Origin: Pragia fontium DSM 5563 = ATCC 49100
GTDB taxonomy: Bacteria; Pseudomonadota; Gammaproteobacteria; Enterobacterales; Enterobacteriaceae
Direction of reading: 5' to 3'
Assembly: GCF_900112475.1 (NCBI RefSeq)
Contig: NZ_FOLW01000011.1
Coordinates: forward strand, 44,705-108,704
Length of the DNA stretch: 64,000 nucleotides
Shown here: piece after piece, positions 20,755-39,519 of the stretch
Layout of the letters: every line of letters begins with the position of its first letter
Numbering within the stretch: position 1 is the first letter of the stretch
Translations under genes and position numbers: made by a program
Notes under the pieces: generated by a model
Told to the model about the DNA's origin: nothing
What the model saw: only the letters and a program-made list of their open reading frames with translations
Databases searched by the model: none

Positions 20755-21549
20755 ATGAAATCATTATTTAAAGTAACGCTGTTAGCGACCTCGATGGCTT
20801 TTGCTACTGGTGCTATGGCTGACGATGCCGCGTCGAAAACAGCAGCGCCAGCTGCGGCAACACCAGCAACTGCGCCAGCATCAGCTGTAAAATTTGACAG
20901 CGAAGATCAGAAAGCGGCTTATGCTTTAGGTGCTTCTCTGGGCGGTTATATGAATAACTCGCTGAAGGATCAAGATAAGTTGGGTGTTGTATTAGACCGC
21001 ACCCAAATTCAAGCGGGTTTTAAAGATGCGTTTGAAAGCCAAAGTAAATTAAGTGATGCTGAAATTGAGCAGACGTTGCAAACCTTTGAAAATCGCGTGA
21101 AAGAAAAAGCTCAAGCGAAAATGATGGAAGAGGCGAAGGTCAATGAAGCTAAGGGTGCAGAGTATCGCGCTAAATTTGCTAAAGAAGCCGGTGTGAAGAA
21201 AACCGAGTCAGGTCTGCTGTATAAAGTAGAAACTGCCGGTACGGGTGCAGCCCCTAAAGACAGCGACAGTGTGGTAGTGAACTACAAAGGTACCTTGATT
21301 GATGGTACTGAGTTTGATAATTCTTACAAACGTAACCAACCAGCAACTTTCCGTTTAGATAGCGTGATTCCTGGCTGGACTGAAGGTCTTAAGAATCTGA
21401 AAAAAGGTGGGAAAATGACGTTAGTTATTCCTCCTGCTTTAGCTTATGGCGATAATGTGATTCCGGGTATTCCGGTTAATTCTACTCTGGTCTTCCAGGT
21501 TGAATTACTGGATATCAAAGCAGAAGCGGCAGAACCGAAGAAAAAATAA
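20755..21549 (+). CDS. fkpA: Periplasmic FKBP-type prolyl isomerase/chaperone FkpA
   Basis: A 264-residue periplasmic protein, near the length of E. coli FkpA (270 aa). The signal peptide ends TGAMA-DD (about residue 22). A short Ala/Pro/Thr linker leads to the helical dimerisation domain, then the C-terminal FKBP domain. The PPIase residues are intact: Tyr in VVNYKGTL, Phe-Asp in TEFDNS, Trp in VIPGWTEG and Tyr in ALAYGD. It assists folding of envelope proteins. It has its own 220-bp upstream region and a strong terminator, so it can be expressed separately from the paralogue upstream. Confidence 0.96.
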   Translation: MKSLFKVTLLATSMAFATGAMADDAASKTAAPAAATPATAPASAVKFDSEDQKAAYALGASLGGYMNNSLKDQDKLGVVLDRTQIQAGFKDAFESQSKLSDAEIEQTLQTFENRVKEKAQAKMMEEAKVNEAKGAEYRAKFAKEAGVKKTESGLLYKVETAGTGAAPKDSDSVVVNYKGTLIDGTEFDNSYKRNQPATFRLDSVIPGWTEGLKNLKKGGKMTLVIPPALAYGDNVIPGIPVNSTLVFQVELLDIKAEAAEPKKK

Positions 21550-21566
21550 TTTTTAAGCATTAACCG

Positions 21567-21597
21567 AAAACCGCATGAGAAATCCTGCGGTTTTTTT
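21567..21597 (+). terminator. Rho-independent terminator of fkpA
   Basis: A 9-bp stem AAAACCGCA/TGCGGTTTT with a 10-nt loop, continuing into a T7 run. Confidence 0.88.
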
Positions 21598-21607
21598 ATT
21601 TCTTAAG

Positions 21608-21690
21608 TTAGTCTGGTATTTGCTAGACTAAAGCAACATACCAAGAATGAGTCTCCAGGTTTTTTCAGTCTGAGGACCAACGTAGACTAA
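21608..21690 (+). promoter_or_regulatory. Repeated TTAGTCT/AGACTAA motifs upstream of yheO
   Basis: TTAGTCT (21608-21614) and AGACTAA (21625-21631) form an inverted repeat 17 bp apart. A direct copy TAGACTAA recurs at 21683-21690, just before the yheO ribosome-binding site. Repeated half-sites upstream of a DNA-binding protein suggest an operator, possibly for YheO itself; this is inference. Confidence 0.4.
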
Positions 21691-21708
21691 ATATATTGGA
21701 GAAACGCA

Positions 21709-22422
21709 ATGTCACATTCGCAATTATCCAGCGAGTATGAACCGTTGGATGAGCAGCCATTTACCCGCGAAGATCATAATATTTTATGTTCTTATGAATC
21801 CGTGGTTGACGGATTAGCGATGCTGATTGGTTCGCACTGCGAGATCGTTTTGCATTCACTTGAAGATTTGAAGTGTTCCGCGGTACGTATCGCGAACGGT
21901 GAACATACCGGACGTAAAATAGGTTCTCCGATTACCGATATGGCTTTACGCATGTTGCATGCCATGTCTCATGATGACAGTAGCGTTTCCAAGGCTTATT
22001 TTACTCGGGCAAAAAGTGGCTCACTGATGAAGTCACTCACTATCGCTATCCGTAATAAAGAACGTCGAGTTATTGGTCTGCTGTGTATCAATATGAATCT
22101 GGATGTGCCCTTTTCTCAAATCATGCAAACCTTTATTCCACCGGAAGCGAAAGAGGCTCACTCGAATGTGAACTTTGCTTCATCCGTCGATGATCTGGTT
22201 GCACAAACGCTAGAGTTCAGTATTGAAGAGGTCAATGCCGATCGCAACGTCTCAAATAATGCCAAGAATCGCCAAATTGTGCTCAATTTGTATGAGAAAG
22301 GCATTTTTGATATTAAAGATTCGATTAACCAGGTTGCCGATCGATTGAATATCTCTAAACATACGGTGTATCTCTATATTCGCCAGTTTAAAAATGGTGA
22401 TTTTTCAGGAAACGAGAAGTGA
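21709..22422 (+). CDS. yheO: YheO-family helix-turn-helix regulator
   Basis: A 237-residue protein with an N-terminal PAS-like YheO domain (about 20-140; [26 protein letters not shown]) and a C-terminal helix-turn-helix (about 195-230; [25 protein letters not shown]). YheO/DauR-type proteins are transcription factors; the effector and targets in enterics are not established. It starts the yheO-tusD-tusC-tusB cluster, its stop overlaps the tusD start by 4 bp, and it has a TTGGAGA ribosome-binding sequence. Confidence 0.88.
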   Translation: MSHSQLSSEYEPLDEQPFTREDHNILCSYESVVDGLAMLIGSHCEIVLHSLEDLKCSAVRIANGEHTGRKIGSPITDMALRMLHAMSHDDSSVSKAYFTRAKSGSLMKSLTIAIRNKERRVIGLLCINMNLDVPFSQIMQTFIPPEAKEAHSNVNFASSVDDLVAQTLEFSIEEVNADRNVSNNAKNRQIVLNLYEKGIFDIKDSINQVADRLNISKHTVYLYIRQFKNGDFSGNEK

Positions 22423-22811
22423 GTTTAAGCTATGCCTTGTTGGTGACGGGGCCAGCTTATGGAACTCAACAAGCAACCAGCGCTTGGCTGTTTTCGCAGG
22501 CGTTGATTGAAAAAGGCCATAAGATACAAAGCGTTTTTTTCTATCGGGAAGGGGTGAATAACGCCAATCAGTTGGTTTCTCCGGCCAGTGACGAGTTTCA
22601 TTTGGTGACCGCATGGCAAACGTTGGCTGAGCAGCAGGGAACGCTACTACATGTATGTGTGGCCGCCGCGTTACGTCGAGGCGTGGTCGATAAACAGGAA
22701 GCTGAATTGCAAAAGCTACCGGTGGCTAATTTGCAATCCGGATTTGTGTTAAGCGGCTTGGGGTCATTAGCGGAAGCCATGTTGACTTGCGATCGAATTG
22801 TTCAGTTTTAG
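22419..22811 (+). CDS. tusD: Sulfurtransferase subunit TusD
   Basis: A 130-residue DsrE-family subunit of the TusBCD complex, which relays persulfide sulfur from TusA to TusE for 2-thiolation of tRNA wobble uridine. The active cysteine lies in [15 protein letters not shown], and [10 protein letters not shown] and FFYREGV are family blocks. It uses a GTG start inside the yheO stop (GTGA). The four-base overlap implies translational coupling. Confidence 0.94.
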   Translation: MSLSYALLVTGPAYGTQQATSAWLFSQALIEKGHKIQSVFFYREGVNNANQLVSPASDEFHLVTAWQTLAEQQGTLLHVCVAAALRRGVVDKQEAELQKLPVANLQSGFVLSGLGSLAEAMLTCDRIVQF

Positions 22812-22827
22812 CTTAGAGCCGCGGATC

Positions 22828-23187
22828 ATGAAGAAAATTGCATTTGTATTTACTCAAGCCCCTCACGGCACTTCTGGTGGAAGAGAAGGGTTGGATGCGG
22901 TGCTAGCCACTTCCGCTTTAACGGAAGAGATCGGTTTATTTTTTCTCTCCGATGGCGTATTCCAACTGTTGCCACAACAGAATCCGGATAAAATCCTATC
23001 GCGTAACTATATTGCTACCTTTGGGGTATTGGCGTTGTATGATATTGACCAGTGCTTTATTTGTCGCGATTCTCTGACAGCGCGCGGTCTCAATGACGAT
23101 TTTGAGATGGTATTAAAAGCGCAATCTCTCGAGCGTTGGCAAATCAGTGAATACTTGTCGACCTATGACGTTGTTTTAACTTTCTGA
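22828..23187 (+). CDS. tusC: Sulfurtransferase subunit TusC
   Basis: A 119-residue subunit, the length of E. coli TusC, starting [14 protein letters not shown]. The ATG at 22828 is chosen; an earlier in-frame start at 22798 lies inside tusD. It belongs to the DsrF-like group and forms the TusBCD heterohexamer with its neighbours. The gap to tusD is 16 bp. Confidence 0.93.
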   Translation: MKKIAFVFTQAPHGTSGGREGLDAVLATSALTEEIGLFFLSDGVFQLLPQQNPDKILSRNYIATFGVLALYDIDQCFICRDSLTARGLNDDFEMVLKAQSLERWQISEYLSTYDVVLTF

Positions 23188-23196
23188 GGCGCCACG

Positions 23197-23484
23197 GTGT
23201 TATATACGGTTTCCCGCTCGTTTTACCAGATTGATATGGAATCATTGCTGAATATGGTAACGCAGCGTGATGTCTTGTTGTTATTGCAAGATGGCGTGAC
23301 TGCGGCTATTGCAGGCAGCGCAAGTTTAAATCAATTGATGGCATGTGGTGCAGTGATTTACGCCTTAAGGGAAGATGTTGAAGCCAGAGGGCTGTTAACA
23401 TTAATGGGAAATGATGTTGAACTCATCGATTATCAAGGATTCGTTGATTTAACCGTAAACCATTCTCCACAGATGGCTTGGTAA
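23197..23484 (+). CDS. tusB: Sulfurtransferase subunit TusB
   Basis: A 95-residue DsrH-like subunit, the length of E. coli TusB. It shows DVLLLLQDGVTAA in the middle and the conserved C-terminus HSPQMAW. It starts with GTG 9 bp after the tusC stop. Last gene of the tus cluster; the str promoter follows. Confidence 0.93.
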   Translation: MLYTVSRSFYQIDMESLLNMVTQRDVLLLLQDGVTAAIAGSASLNQLMACGAVIYALREDVEARGLLTLMGNDVELIDYQGFVDLTVNHSPQMAW

Positions 23485-23604
23485 TTATTTCATGAAAAGT
23501 GGAATAAAATTGGCTAGGCTTTGGTTATTCTGCATTTTTTTTCGGTTAATTGGTACGAATTAGCCAATATCGTCCGTTGTTCGTCGAACAACGCTGTATA
23601 TTTC

Positions 23605-23633
23605 TTGACACTTACTCTCTTCAGCCATAAAAT
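23605..23633 (+). promoter_or_regulatory. Sigma-70 promoter of the str operon
   Basis: TTGACA (23605-23610), a 17-bp spacer and TAAAAT (23628-23633) form a near-consensus promoter about 80 bp before rpsL. Transcription should start near 23640, in the 231-bp tusB-rpsL gap. Confidence 0.85.
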
Positions 23634-23694
23634 TTTGCGTCCCTCAGTGTACCTATACTCGAGGGATCGATTTATCACGTGTTTACGAAAGTAA

Positions 23695-24657
<963 letters not shown>

Positions 24658-24752
24658 TTTACCTTCGGTAGTCATGCTAATCATCATGCGGGCGCTTTTT
24701 AAGTTGACCCGCATGGGTTATCTGAAGAACGACCTAGTAATCGAGGAATAAA

Positions 24753-26858
24753 ATGGCTCGTACAACCCCTATTGAGCGTTATCGCAACATCGGTATCAGT
24801 GCTCACATTGATGCCGGTAAAACAACCACAACTGAGCGTATCCTTTTTTATACTGGTGTAAACCATAAAATTGGTGAAACTCACGAAGGTTCTGCGACTA
24901 TGGACTGGATGGAGCAGGAGCAGGAGCGTGGTATTACTATCACCTCAGCTGCGACTACTGCGTTCTGGTCTGGTATGGCTAAACAATTTGAACCCCATCG
25001 TGTCAATATCATTGATACCCCGGGACACGTAGACTTTACTATCGAAGTAGAGCGCTCTATGCGTGTTCTGGATGGTGCAGTAATGGTTTACTGTGCAGTT
25101 GGTGGTGTTCAGCCTCAGTCTGAAACTGTTTGGCGTCAGGCTAACAAATATAAAGTTCCACGCATCGCGTTCGTTAACAAAATGGACCGTATGGGTGCTA
25201 ACTTCCTGCGTGTAGTTGAGCAGCTTAAATCACGTCTGGCAGCAAATGCTGTGCCTATTCAGTTACCAATCGGTGCTGAAGACAGCTTTACTGGCGTAAT
25301 TGACTTGCTGAAAATGAAAGCAATCAACTGGAGTGATGCTGACCAAGGCGTTAGCTTCACTTATGAAGATGTTCCAGCGAACCTGTTAGAAGAAGCTAAA
25401 AAATGGCAGCAAAATGCATTTGAAGCTGCAGCTGAAGCATCTGAAGAGCTGATGGACAAGTATTTAGGCGGCGAAGAGCTGACTGAAGAAGAAGTGACTG
25501 AAGCACTGCGTAAGCGTGTCCTGAATAATGAAATTATTCTGGTTACCTGTGGTTCTGCGTTTAAGAACAAAGGTGTTCAGGCAATGTTGGATGCGGTAAT
25601 TGAATATTTACCTGCACCAACCGACATCGAAGCAATTAACGGTGAACTGGAAGACGGTACCCATGCGGAACGTCATGCTAGCGATAGCGAGCCGTTCTCT
25701 GCTCTGGCGTTTAAAATTGCTACCGACCCATTCGTGGGTAACCTGACGTTCTTCCGTGTTTATTCCGGTGTTGTAAACTCTGGTGACACAGTACTGAACT
25801 CAGTGAAAGACAAGCGTGAGCGTTTTGGTCGTATCGTTCAGATGCATGCGAATAAGCGTGAAGAGATCAAAGAAGTACGTGCGGGTGATATCGCGGCAGC
25901 TATCGGTCTGAAAGATGTGACCACAGGTGACACCTTATGTGACCAAGCTAAGCCGATCATTCTGGAGCGTATGGAATTCCCTGAGCCAGTAATTTCGGTT
26001 GCAGTTGAACCAAAAACTAAAGCTGACCAAGAAAAAATGGGTATCGCTTTAGGTCGTTTGGCACAAGAAGATCCATCATTCCGCGTATCGAGTGATGAAG
26101 AGTCTGGCCAAACAATTATCGCAGGTATGGGTGAGCTACACTTAGACGTGTTAGTTGACCGTATGCGTCGCGAGTTCAACGTTGAAGCTAACATTGGTAA
26201 GCCTCAGGTTGCATACCGTGAAACAATTCGTGAAACGGCTAAAGACGTTGAAGGTAAACACGCCAAGCAGTCTGGTGGTCGTGGTCAGTATGGTCACGTT
26301 ATTATCGATCTGTCTCCGTTGGAAGCTGGTGGTCCGGGTTACGAATTTGTCAACGAAATCAAGGGTGGTGTAATTCCTGGTGAATTCATCCCTGCGGTTG
26401 ATAAAGGTATTCAGGAGCAGCTGAAGTCTGGTCCTCTGGCTGGTTACCCGGTAGTTGATATCAAAGTGCGTCTGCACTATGGTTCTTACCATGATGTTGA
26501 CTCATCAGAACTGGCGTTTAAATTGGCCGCTTCTCTTGCCTTTAAAGAAGGCTTCATGAAAGCGAAACCAATTCTGCTGGAGCCGGTCATGAAAGTTGAA
26601 GTTGAGACTCCAGAAGACTATATGGGCGATGTAATCGGTGACTTAAACCGTCGTCGCGGCATCATTGAAGGTATGGAAGACACTGCTACAGGTAAAACTG
26701 TACGTGCTCAGGTTCCACTATCTGAAATGTTTGGTTATGCTACAGACCTGCGTTCACAAACTCAGGGTCGTGCTTCTTACTCCATGGAGTTCTTGAAGTA
26801 CAGTGAAGCGCCAAGTAACGTTGCTACAGCAATTATCGAAGCTCGCAAGGCTAAATAA
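24753..26858 (+). CDS. fusA: Elongation factor G
   Basis: A 701-residue translocase GTPase. G1 [16 protein letters not shown]2 region [10 protein letters not shown]3 DTPGHVDF and G4 NKMDR are all present in the N-terminal domain. Domain IV contains [10 protein letters not shown]. The length is close to E. coli EF-G (704 aa). Third gene of the str operon; it has a GAGGAATAA ribosome-binding sequence and is separated from tufA by 69 bp holding a hairpin. Confidence 0.98.
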   Translation: MARTTPIERYRNIGISAHIDAGKTTTTERILFYTGVNHKIGETHEGSATMDWMEQEQERGITITSAATTAFWSGMAKQFEPHRVNIIDTPGHVDFTIEVERSMRVLDGAVMVYCAVGGVQPQSETVWRQANKYKVPRIAFVNKMDRMGANFLRVVEQLKSRLAANAVPIQLPIGAEDSFTGVIDLLKMKAINWSDADQGVSFTYEDVPANLLEEAKKWQQNAFEAAAEASEELMDKYLGGEELTEEEVTEALRKRVLNNEIILVTCGSAFKNKGVQAMLDAVIEYLPAPTDIEAINGELEDGTHAERHASDSEPFSALAFKIATDPFVGNLTFFRVYSGVVNSGDTVLNSVKDKRERFGRIVQMHANKREEIKEVRAGDIAAAIGLKDVTTGDTLCDQAKPIILERMEFPEPVISVAVEPKTKADQEKMGIALGRLAQEDPSFRVSSDEESGQTIIAGMGELHLDVLVDRMRREFNVEANIGKPQVAYRETIRETAKDVEGKHAKQSGGRGQYGHVIIDLSPLEAGGPGYEFVNEIKGGVIPGEFIPAVDKGIQEQLKSGPLAGYPVVDIKVRLHYGSYHDVDSSELAFKLAASLAFKEGFMKAKPILLEPVMKVEVETPEDYMGDVIGDLNRRRGIIEGMEDTATGKTVRAQVPLSEMFGYATDLRSQTQGRASYSMEFLKYSEAPSNVATAIIEARKAK

Positions 26859-26885
26859 GCCTCACGGGTAACAATTTATATCCCA

Positions 26886-26908
26886 GTCCCCCTCGGATAG
26901 AGGGGGAC
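26886..26908 (+). other. fusA-tufA intercistronic hairpin
   Basis: A perfect 9-bp GC-rich stem GTCCCCCTC/GAGGGGGAC with a 5-nt loop. It ends 19 nt before the tufA start, just upstream of its AAGGAAG ribosome-binding site. No T run follows, so it is more likely an RNA-stability or processing element than a terminator. Confidence 0.6.
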
Positions 26909-26915
26909 AGTGTAA

Positions 26916-28112
<1,197 letters not shown>

Positions 28113-28131
28113 TTCTAATTACTTATGAATG

Positions 28132-28159
28132 AAAAAAGGGTGCTTAGGCACCCTTTTTT
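28132..28159 (+). terminator. Terminator of the str operon
   Basis: A 12-bp perfect stem AAAAAAGGGTGC/GCACCCTTTTTT with a TTAG loop, 20 bp after the tufA stop. Confidence 0.92.
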
Positions 28160-28217
28160 ATGGTCAAAAGAAAAGTTAGCTGACGGAAGGTATGTCTGAT
28201 ACTTTCGGCGGTTTAAA

Positions 28218-28244
28218 ATTAAAGCGCCATATAGGCGCTTTAAT
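28218..28244 (-). terminator. Terminator of the LTA-synthase-like gene
   Basis: An 11-bp perfect stem ATTAAAGCGCC/GGCGCTTTAAT with a 5-nt loop, lying 15 bp beyond the minus-strand stop codon and followed there by a TTTT run. Confidence 0.75.
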
Positions 28245-28259
28245 TCATCACGATTAACC

Positions 28260-29918
28260 TCATTCTCCAGCAGTTTTGAGGTCCTGATACAGATAGTGCT
28301 TATAACTATTCGTTAGCTTTTGATCCGGACAGTCATCTAAACGCCCCTGACAGAGATTTCTCATTCGGATATTAGCTTCATAGAATGGAGAGACAGGCAG
28401 ACCCGTTCTTTCCAGCAGTATTCCACCTAAAAATGAAATGTCAGTGATATCACCAAAATTTTGAAGGGGCTCTGAGGCTAAATTATCCTTAAGATAAAAT
28501 TGGGTGAGATACCAGGCGTTGGTTAATGTCGTATTGTACTTGCCGTTCCAGCCAACGTTAGGTTGGTGGTCACCAAAGTAGAGGAACATGGTTGGCTTTT
28601 CTCGTTCGGCAACAAATTGTGAGAATTGATTTGTTGCAGTATCCAACAGTTTTATCTTGTCTATATAGTGGCTAATTGCTCCCGCAGCGTTTTTGTCCCC
28701 GCTAGATTTTGCTATTTGAAAATCGTCAGAGTGATCTTTTTCATAAGGGCCGTGCTCATTCATGGTTAACACAAAGATAAATACTGGTTTATCCGTATGT
28801 TGCTTTAATAACTGCTTTACGTAACCAAGCATGGCTTCAGTTGAAATGGTCCATAGGTTATCGTCTAGTTCTGCCGGATAGCCCAATTCTTGAGGTTGAA
28901 TAATCAGGTCAATGCCGAGATTTTTGTAGGTAGGACCTGCGTTATAGTTCATTTTAAACATGGGTGTTAACACAACAGTGTAATAACCATTATTTTTAAG
29001 CTCACGAAATAGACTGTTCTTTATATGTGGTGCAACCGTATAGAAGACCGAATTTTTTCTGAACTTGAAGTCATCGGTATTAAGTCCAGTGAGCAGTGAG
29101 AATTCAGAAAGCCAAGTTCCTCCGCCGAAAGTTTGCACTCTTAATGGGCTGGTTGCCCGAGTATCTTTATCGTGGGCAAACATTTTAAACTCAGGAAATG
29201 TCACCCCTGGGAGGTGATAAAGTTCAGGGTTAACCGTTGACTCTTGCAGCATAACCACGATATCTGGCTTACTGGCATTCTCCTTGGGGAGATAACTAAA
29301 TTGTTTATTTGATAAAAAGTAATTGGATGATTCTTTGTATTGCGGTGGTTGGTAATACATCTGCTGGGCAGACATAAACATGTTAACAATTGTCCCTTTT
29401 CCTTTGGGGAGAGCGCCTTGCCAATTTTCGATATTATGTTTATTTTGGCTAAATTGCGTAATGCCTAAAATTAATCCCGCCATGATAAATAATGAGAGAA
29501 AACGGTAGGGGAGTGAAATTTTTATTGTGCGTATATAAAGCACAACATTTAGAGCCAATAAAATCACTAATCCAATCAGACCCAACAGTGCTAGGGGGTA
29601 ATGGAAGAGTGTACCGAAATTAGCAGGATCGAGCGCGATGCTAATATCTTGGAAAAAAAGCCGTTCTTTGTAGTAATGTGCTTTTATCTGATTTAGCAGC
29701 TGAAGTATGACAATTAGCGTACTGGTAATGCTTAATGAGAGTTTTACTCTACCAGATAGAAAGAGTAGGGCAGTAAAAATAGCCAAGAAGAAGCCGAAAG
29801 CGATGAAGCCAACGTATGAAAAGCTAAATCGACTACTGCAAATAATTAATGCGGCAAGCGTAATCAGATATAAATAAGCTGTAGAAATGAAACTTTTATT
29901 GTTCTTTGATAGAAGCAT
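28260..29918 (-). CDS. LTA-synthase/phosphoglycerol-transferase-like sulfatase-fold membrane protein
   Basis: A 552-residue inner-membrane protein. Five hydrophobic segments occupy about residues 12-155, followed by a periplasmic alkaline-phosphatase-fold (sulfatase) domain from about 215. The metal/nucleophile set of the LtaS/OpgB/EptA group is visible: E226 (MLQESTV), T268 (GGGTWLSEFS), H389 (MNEHGPY) and D450-H451 (FGDHQPN). Such enzymes transfer phosphoglycerol or phosphoethanolamine to a cell-envelope glycan or lipid. The acceptor is unknown; osmoregulated glucans, O antigen, capsule or lipid A are possible. The gene is AT-richer than the ribosomal genes around it, has no clear Shine-Dalgarno sequence, and stands alone on the opposite strand between tufA and rpsJ, where E. 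coli carries bfd-bfr and gsp genes. Confidence 0.75.
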   Translation of the reverse strand: MLLSKNNKSFISTAYLYLITLAALIICSSRFSFSYVGFIAFGFFLAIFTALLFLSGRVKLSLSITSTLIVILQLLNQIKAHYYKERLFFQDISIALDPANFGTLFHYPLALLGLIGLVILLALNVVLYIRTIKISLPYRFLSLFIMAGLILGITQFSQNKHNIENWQGALPKGKGTIVNMFMSAQQMYYQPPQYKESSNYFLSNKQFSYLPKENASKPDIVVMLQESTVNPELYHLPGVTFPEFKMFAHDKDTRATSPLRVQTFGGGTWLSEFSLLTGLNTDDFKFRKNSVFYTVAPHIKNSLFRELKNNGYYTVVLTPMFKMNYNAGPTYKNLGIDLIIQPQELGYPAELDDNLWTISTEAMLGYVKQLLKQHTDKPVFIFVLTMNEHGPYEKDHSDDFQIAKSSGDKNAAGAISHYIDKIKLLDTATNQFSQFVAEREKPTMFLYFGDHQPNVGWNGKYNTTLTNAWYLTQFYLKDNLASEPLQNFGDITDISFLGGILLERTGLPVSPFYEANIRMRNLCQGRLDDCPDQKLTNSYKHYLYQDLKTAGE

Positions 29919-30109
29919 GTAGTTATTAACTTAAAATAATGAAAAGGCAATCTAAGACAGCCAAAAAAGAGGCATGTTCCATAACGATTGATTTTTGTTA
30001 GTGCATTGGAGAAATAGAGCCAACTGTTTAGGCCGGGTGAATTATACATTAAATTAAAATGACAATCGGGTCTGAAATGGTAAACCGTGAATTTAATCCC
30101 AGATTGCGC

Positions 30110-30137
30110 TTGCGTGATGGGTGTAAATCTGTACAAT
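30110..30137 (+). promoter_or_regulatory. S10 operon promoter
   Basis: TTGCGT (30110-30115), a 16-bp spacer and TACAAT (30132-30137). Transcription would start near 30144, about 200 nt before rpsJ, leaving room for the L4-regulated leader. The 423-bp gap upstream of rpsJ also has to hold the start signals of the minus-strand gene at 29918. Confidence 0.65.
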
Positions 30138-30143
30138 GCTCAG

Positions 30144-30653
<510 letters not shown>

Positions 30654-30673
30654 TCAGGTCATTGAGCGATTGA

Positions 30674-32236
<1,563 letters not shown>

Positions 32237-32249
32237 GTCGGAGGATTGA

Positions 32250-33080
<831 letters not shown>

Positions 33081-33091
33081 TTAGAGGATAA

Positions 33092-33373
<282 letters not shown>

Positions 33374-33378
33374 GGTAG

Positions 33379-35307
<1,929 letters not shown>

Positions 35308-35330
35308 TACAGTACCCTTTCTTAAACAAA

Positions 35331-35364
35331 ATAAACGGCTCAGTAAACGGGCCGTTTATTTTTT
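35331..35364 (+). terminator. Terminator between the S10 and spc operons
   Basis: A 9-bp stem ATAAACGGC/GCCGTTTAT with an 11-nt loop, ending in a T6 run. Confidence 0.8.
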
Positions 35365-35385
35365 CTACCCAACATCGAAAAGCGA

Positions 35386-35394
35386 TGGTATAAT
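35386..35394 (+). promoter_or_regulatory. spc operon promoter (extended -10)
   Basis: TGG-TATAAT is a consensus -10 with an extended TGn element, 76 bp before rplN and just after the S10 terminator. The -35 hexamer is poor, around 35366-35372, which an extended -10 can offset. Confidence 0.7.
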
Positions 35395-35457
35395 GCCGCG
35401 CCCCGATGTATGGGGGTTTTTAAACGACCCGTGAGGGTCCTTAGTAGTTGACATTAG

Positions 35458-36166
<709 letters not shown>

Positions 36167-36180
36167 TTTGGAGTAGTACG

Positions 36181-37039
<859 letters not shown>

Positions 37040-37064
37040 TATCACCATTGAATCACGGGAGTAG

Positions 37065-37463
<399 letters not shown>

Positions 37464-37476
37464 TCAGGAGGAAAGA

Positions 37477-38010
37477 ATGTCTCGTGTTGCAAAAACACCC
37501 GTCGTTATTCCTGCTGGCGTAGAGGTAAAACTCAACGGTCAGGTTATAACAATTAAGGGTAAAAACGGCGAGCTGTCGCGTACAGTCCATGATTCCGTTG
37601 AAGTTAAACAAGAAAACAATGAAATCACTTTCGGTCCACGCGAAGGTTTTGTTGACGGATGGGCCCAAGCGGGTACCGTACGTTCTTTGGTTAACGGAAT
37701 GGTTATCGGTGTTACTGAAGGCTTCGTTAAGAAGCTACAGCTGGTAGGCGTAGGTTACCGTGCAGCAGTTAAAGGCAATGTGGTGAATTTATCTTTAGGA
37801 TTCTCTCACCCTGTTGAACATCAACTGCCAGCAGGCATTACTGCCGAATGTCCAAGCCAAACTGAAATCGTGCTGAAAGGCGCTGATAAGCAGGTTATTG
37901 GTCAGATCGCAGCAGAATTGCGTGCCTACCGTCGTCCTGAGCCTTATAAAGGCAAGGGTGTCCGTTACGCCGACGAAGTCGTGCGTACCAAAGAGGCTAA
38001 GAAGAAGTAA
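37477..38010 (+). CDS. rplF: 50S ribosomal protein L6
   Basis: A 177-residue two-domain protein near the sarcin-ricin loop. The C-terminal rRNA-binding segment [16 protein letters not shown] is typical. The ribosome-binding site is AGGAGG. Confidence 0.98.
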   Translation: MSRVAKTPVVIPAGVEVKLNGQVITIKGKNGELSRTVHDSVEVKQENNEITFGPREGFVDGWAQAGTVRSLVNGMVIGVTEGFVKKLQLVGVGYRAAVKGNVVNLSLGFSHPVEHQLPAGITAECPSQTEIVLKGADKQVIGQIAAELRAYRRPEPYKGKGVRYADEVVRTKEAKKK

Positions 38011-38019
38011 GGTAACACT

Positions 38020-38373
38020 ATGGATAAGAAAGCAGCTCGTATCCGTCGTGCGACCCGCGCACGTCGTAAGATTAAAGAACTGTGTGCGACTCGCCTGGTG
38101 ATTCACCGTACTCCGCGCCATATTTATGCGCAGATTATCGCACCAAACGGTTCTGAAGTTCTGGCAGCCGCTTCTACGTTAGAAAAGGCTATTGCAGAAC
38201 AATTGAAGTATACCGGAAACAAAGATGCAGCAGCAGCAGTAGGTAAAGCTATCGCTGAGCGCGCACTGGCCAAAGAGATTACGAAAGTATCTTTTGACCG
38301 TTCTGGTTTCCAATATCATGGTAGAGTCCAGGCGCTGGCAGATGCTGCCCGCGAAGCTGGCCTTCAGTTCTAA
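38020..38373 (+). CDS. rplR: 50S ribosomal protein L18
   Basis: A 117-residue 5S rRNA-binding protein with a basic N-terminus and the C-terminal [20 protein letters not shown] block. Confidence 0.98.
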   Translation: MDKKAARIRRATRARRKIKELCATRLVIHRTPRHIYAQIIAPNGSEVLAAASTLEKAIAEQLKYTGNKDAAAAVGKAIAERALAKEITKVSFDRSGFQYHGRVQALADAAREAGLQF

Positions 38374-38378
38374 GGTAG

Positions 38379-38888
<510 letters not shown>

Positions 38889-38894
38889 TGAGCA

Positions 38895-39074
38895 ATGGCA
38901 AAGACTATTAAAGTTACTCAAATTCGCAGCTCTATCGGCCGCCTGCCTAAACATAAGGCAACGCTGGTTGGTTTGGGTCTGCGTCGCATCGGTCACACTG
39001 TAGAGCGCGAGGATACTCCTGCTGTACGTGGCATGATCAACCTGGTTTCTTACATGGTTAAAGTGGAGGAGTAA
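38895..39074 (+). CDS. rpmD: 50S ribosomal protein L30
   Basis: A 59-residue protein beginning [16 protein letters not shown] and ending VKVEE, the size of E. coli L30. It fills the gap between rpsE and rplO, in the usual spc order, 6 bp after rpsE and 3 bp before rplO. Confidence 0.97.
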   Translation: MAKTIKVTQIRSSIGRLPKHKATLVGLGLRRIGHTVEREDTPAVRGMINLVSYMVKVEE

Positions 39075-39077
39075 GAG

Positions 39078-39512
39078 ATGCGTTTAAATACTCTGGCTCC
39101 GGCCGAAGGTGCAAAACACGCTTCTAAGCGTTTAGGTCGTGGTATTGGTTCTGGTCTGGGTAAAACCGGCGGCCGTGGTCACAAAGGTCAGAAGTCTCGT
39201 TCTGGCGGTGGCGTACGTCGTGGTTTCGAAGGCGGCCAAATGCCTTTATACCGTCGTTTACCAAAATTTGGTTTTACTTCTCGTAAAGCAATGATCACGG
39301 CAGAAGTTCGTCTGTCTGAGCTTGCTCAAGTAGAAGGCGAGGTTATTGACCTGAACGCACTGAAAGCGGCAAACGTAGTTGGCGTACAAATTGAGTTCGC
39401 GAAAGTTATGCTTTCAGGCGAAATCAGTCGTCCAGTTACTTTACGCGGTCTGCGTGTAACCAAAGGCGCTCGTGCTGCAATCGAAGCCGCTGGCGGGAAA
39501 ATTGAGGAATAA
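39078..39512 (+). CDS. rplO: 50S ribosomal protein L15
   Basis: A 144-residue protein with the glycine/arginine-rich extension [21 protein letters not shown]. The tight upstream spacing suggests coupling to rpmD. Confidence 0.98.
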   Translation: MRLNTLAPAEGAKHASKRLGRGIGSGLGKTGGRGHKGQKSRSGGGVRRGFEGGQMPLYRRLPKFGFTSRKAMITAEVRLSELAQVEGEVIDLNALKAANVVGVQIEFAKVMLSGEISRPVTLRGLRVTKGARAAIEAAGGKIEE

Positions 39513-39519
39513 GTAGCAG

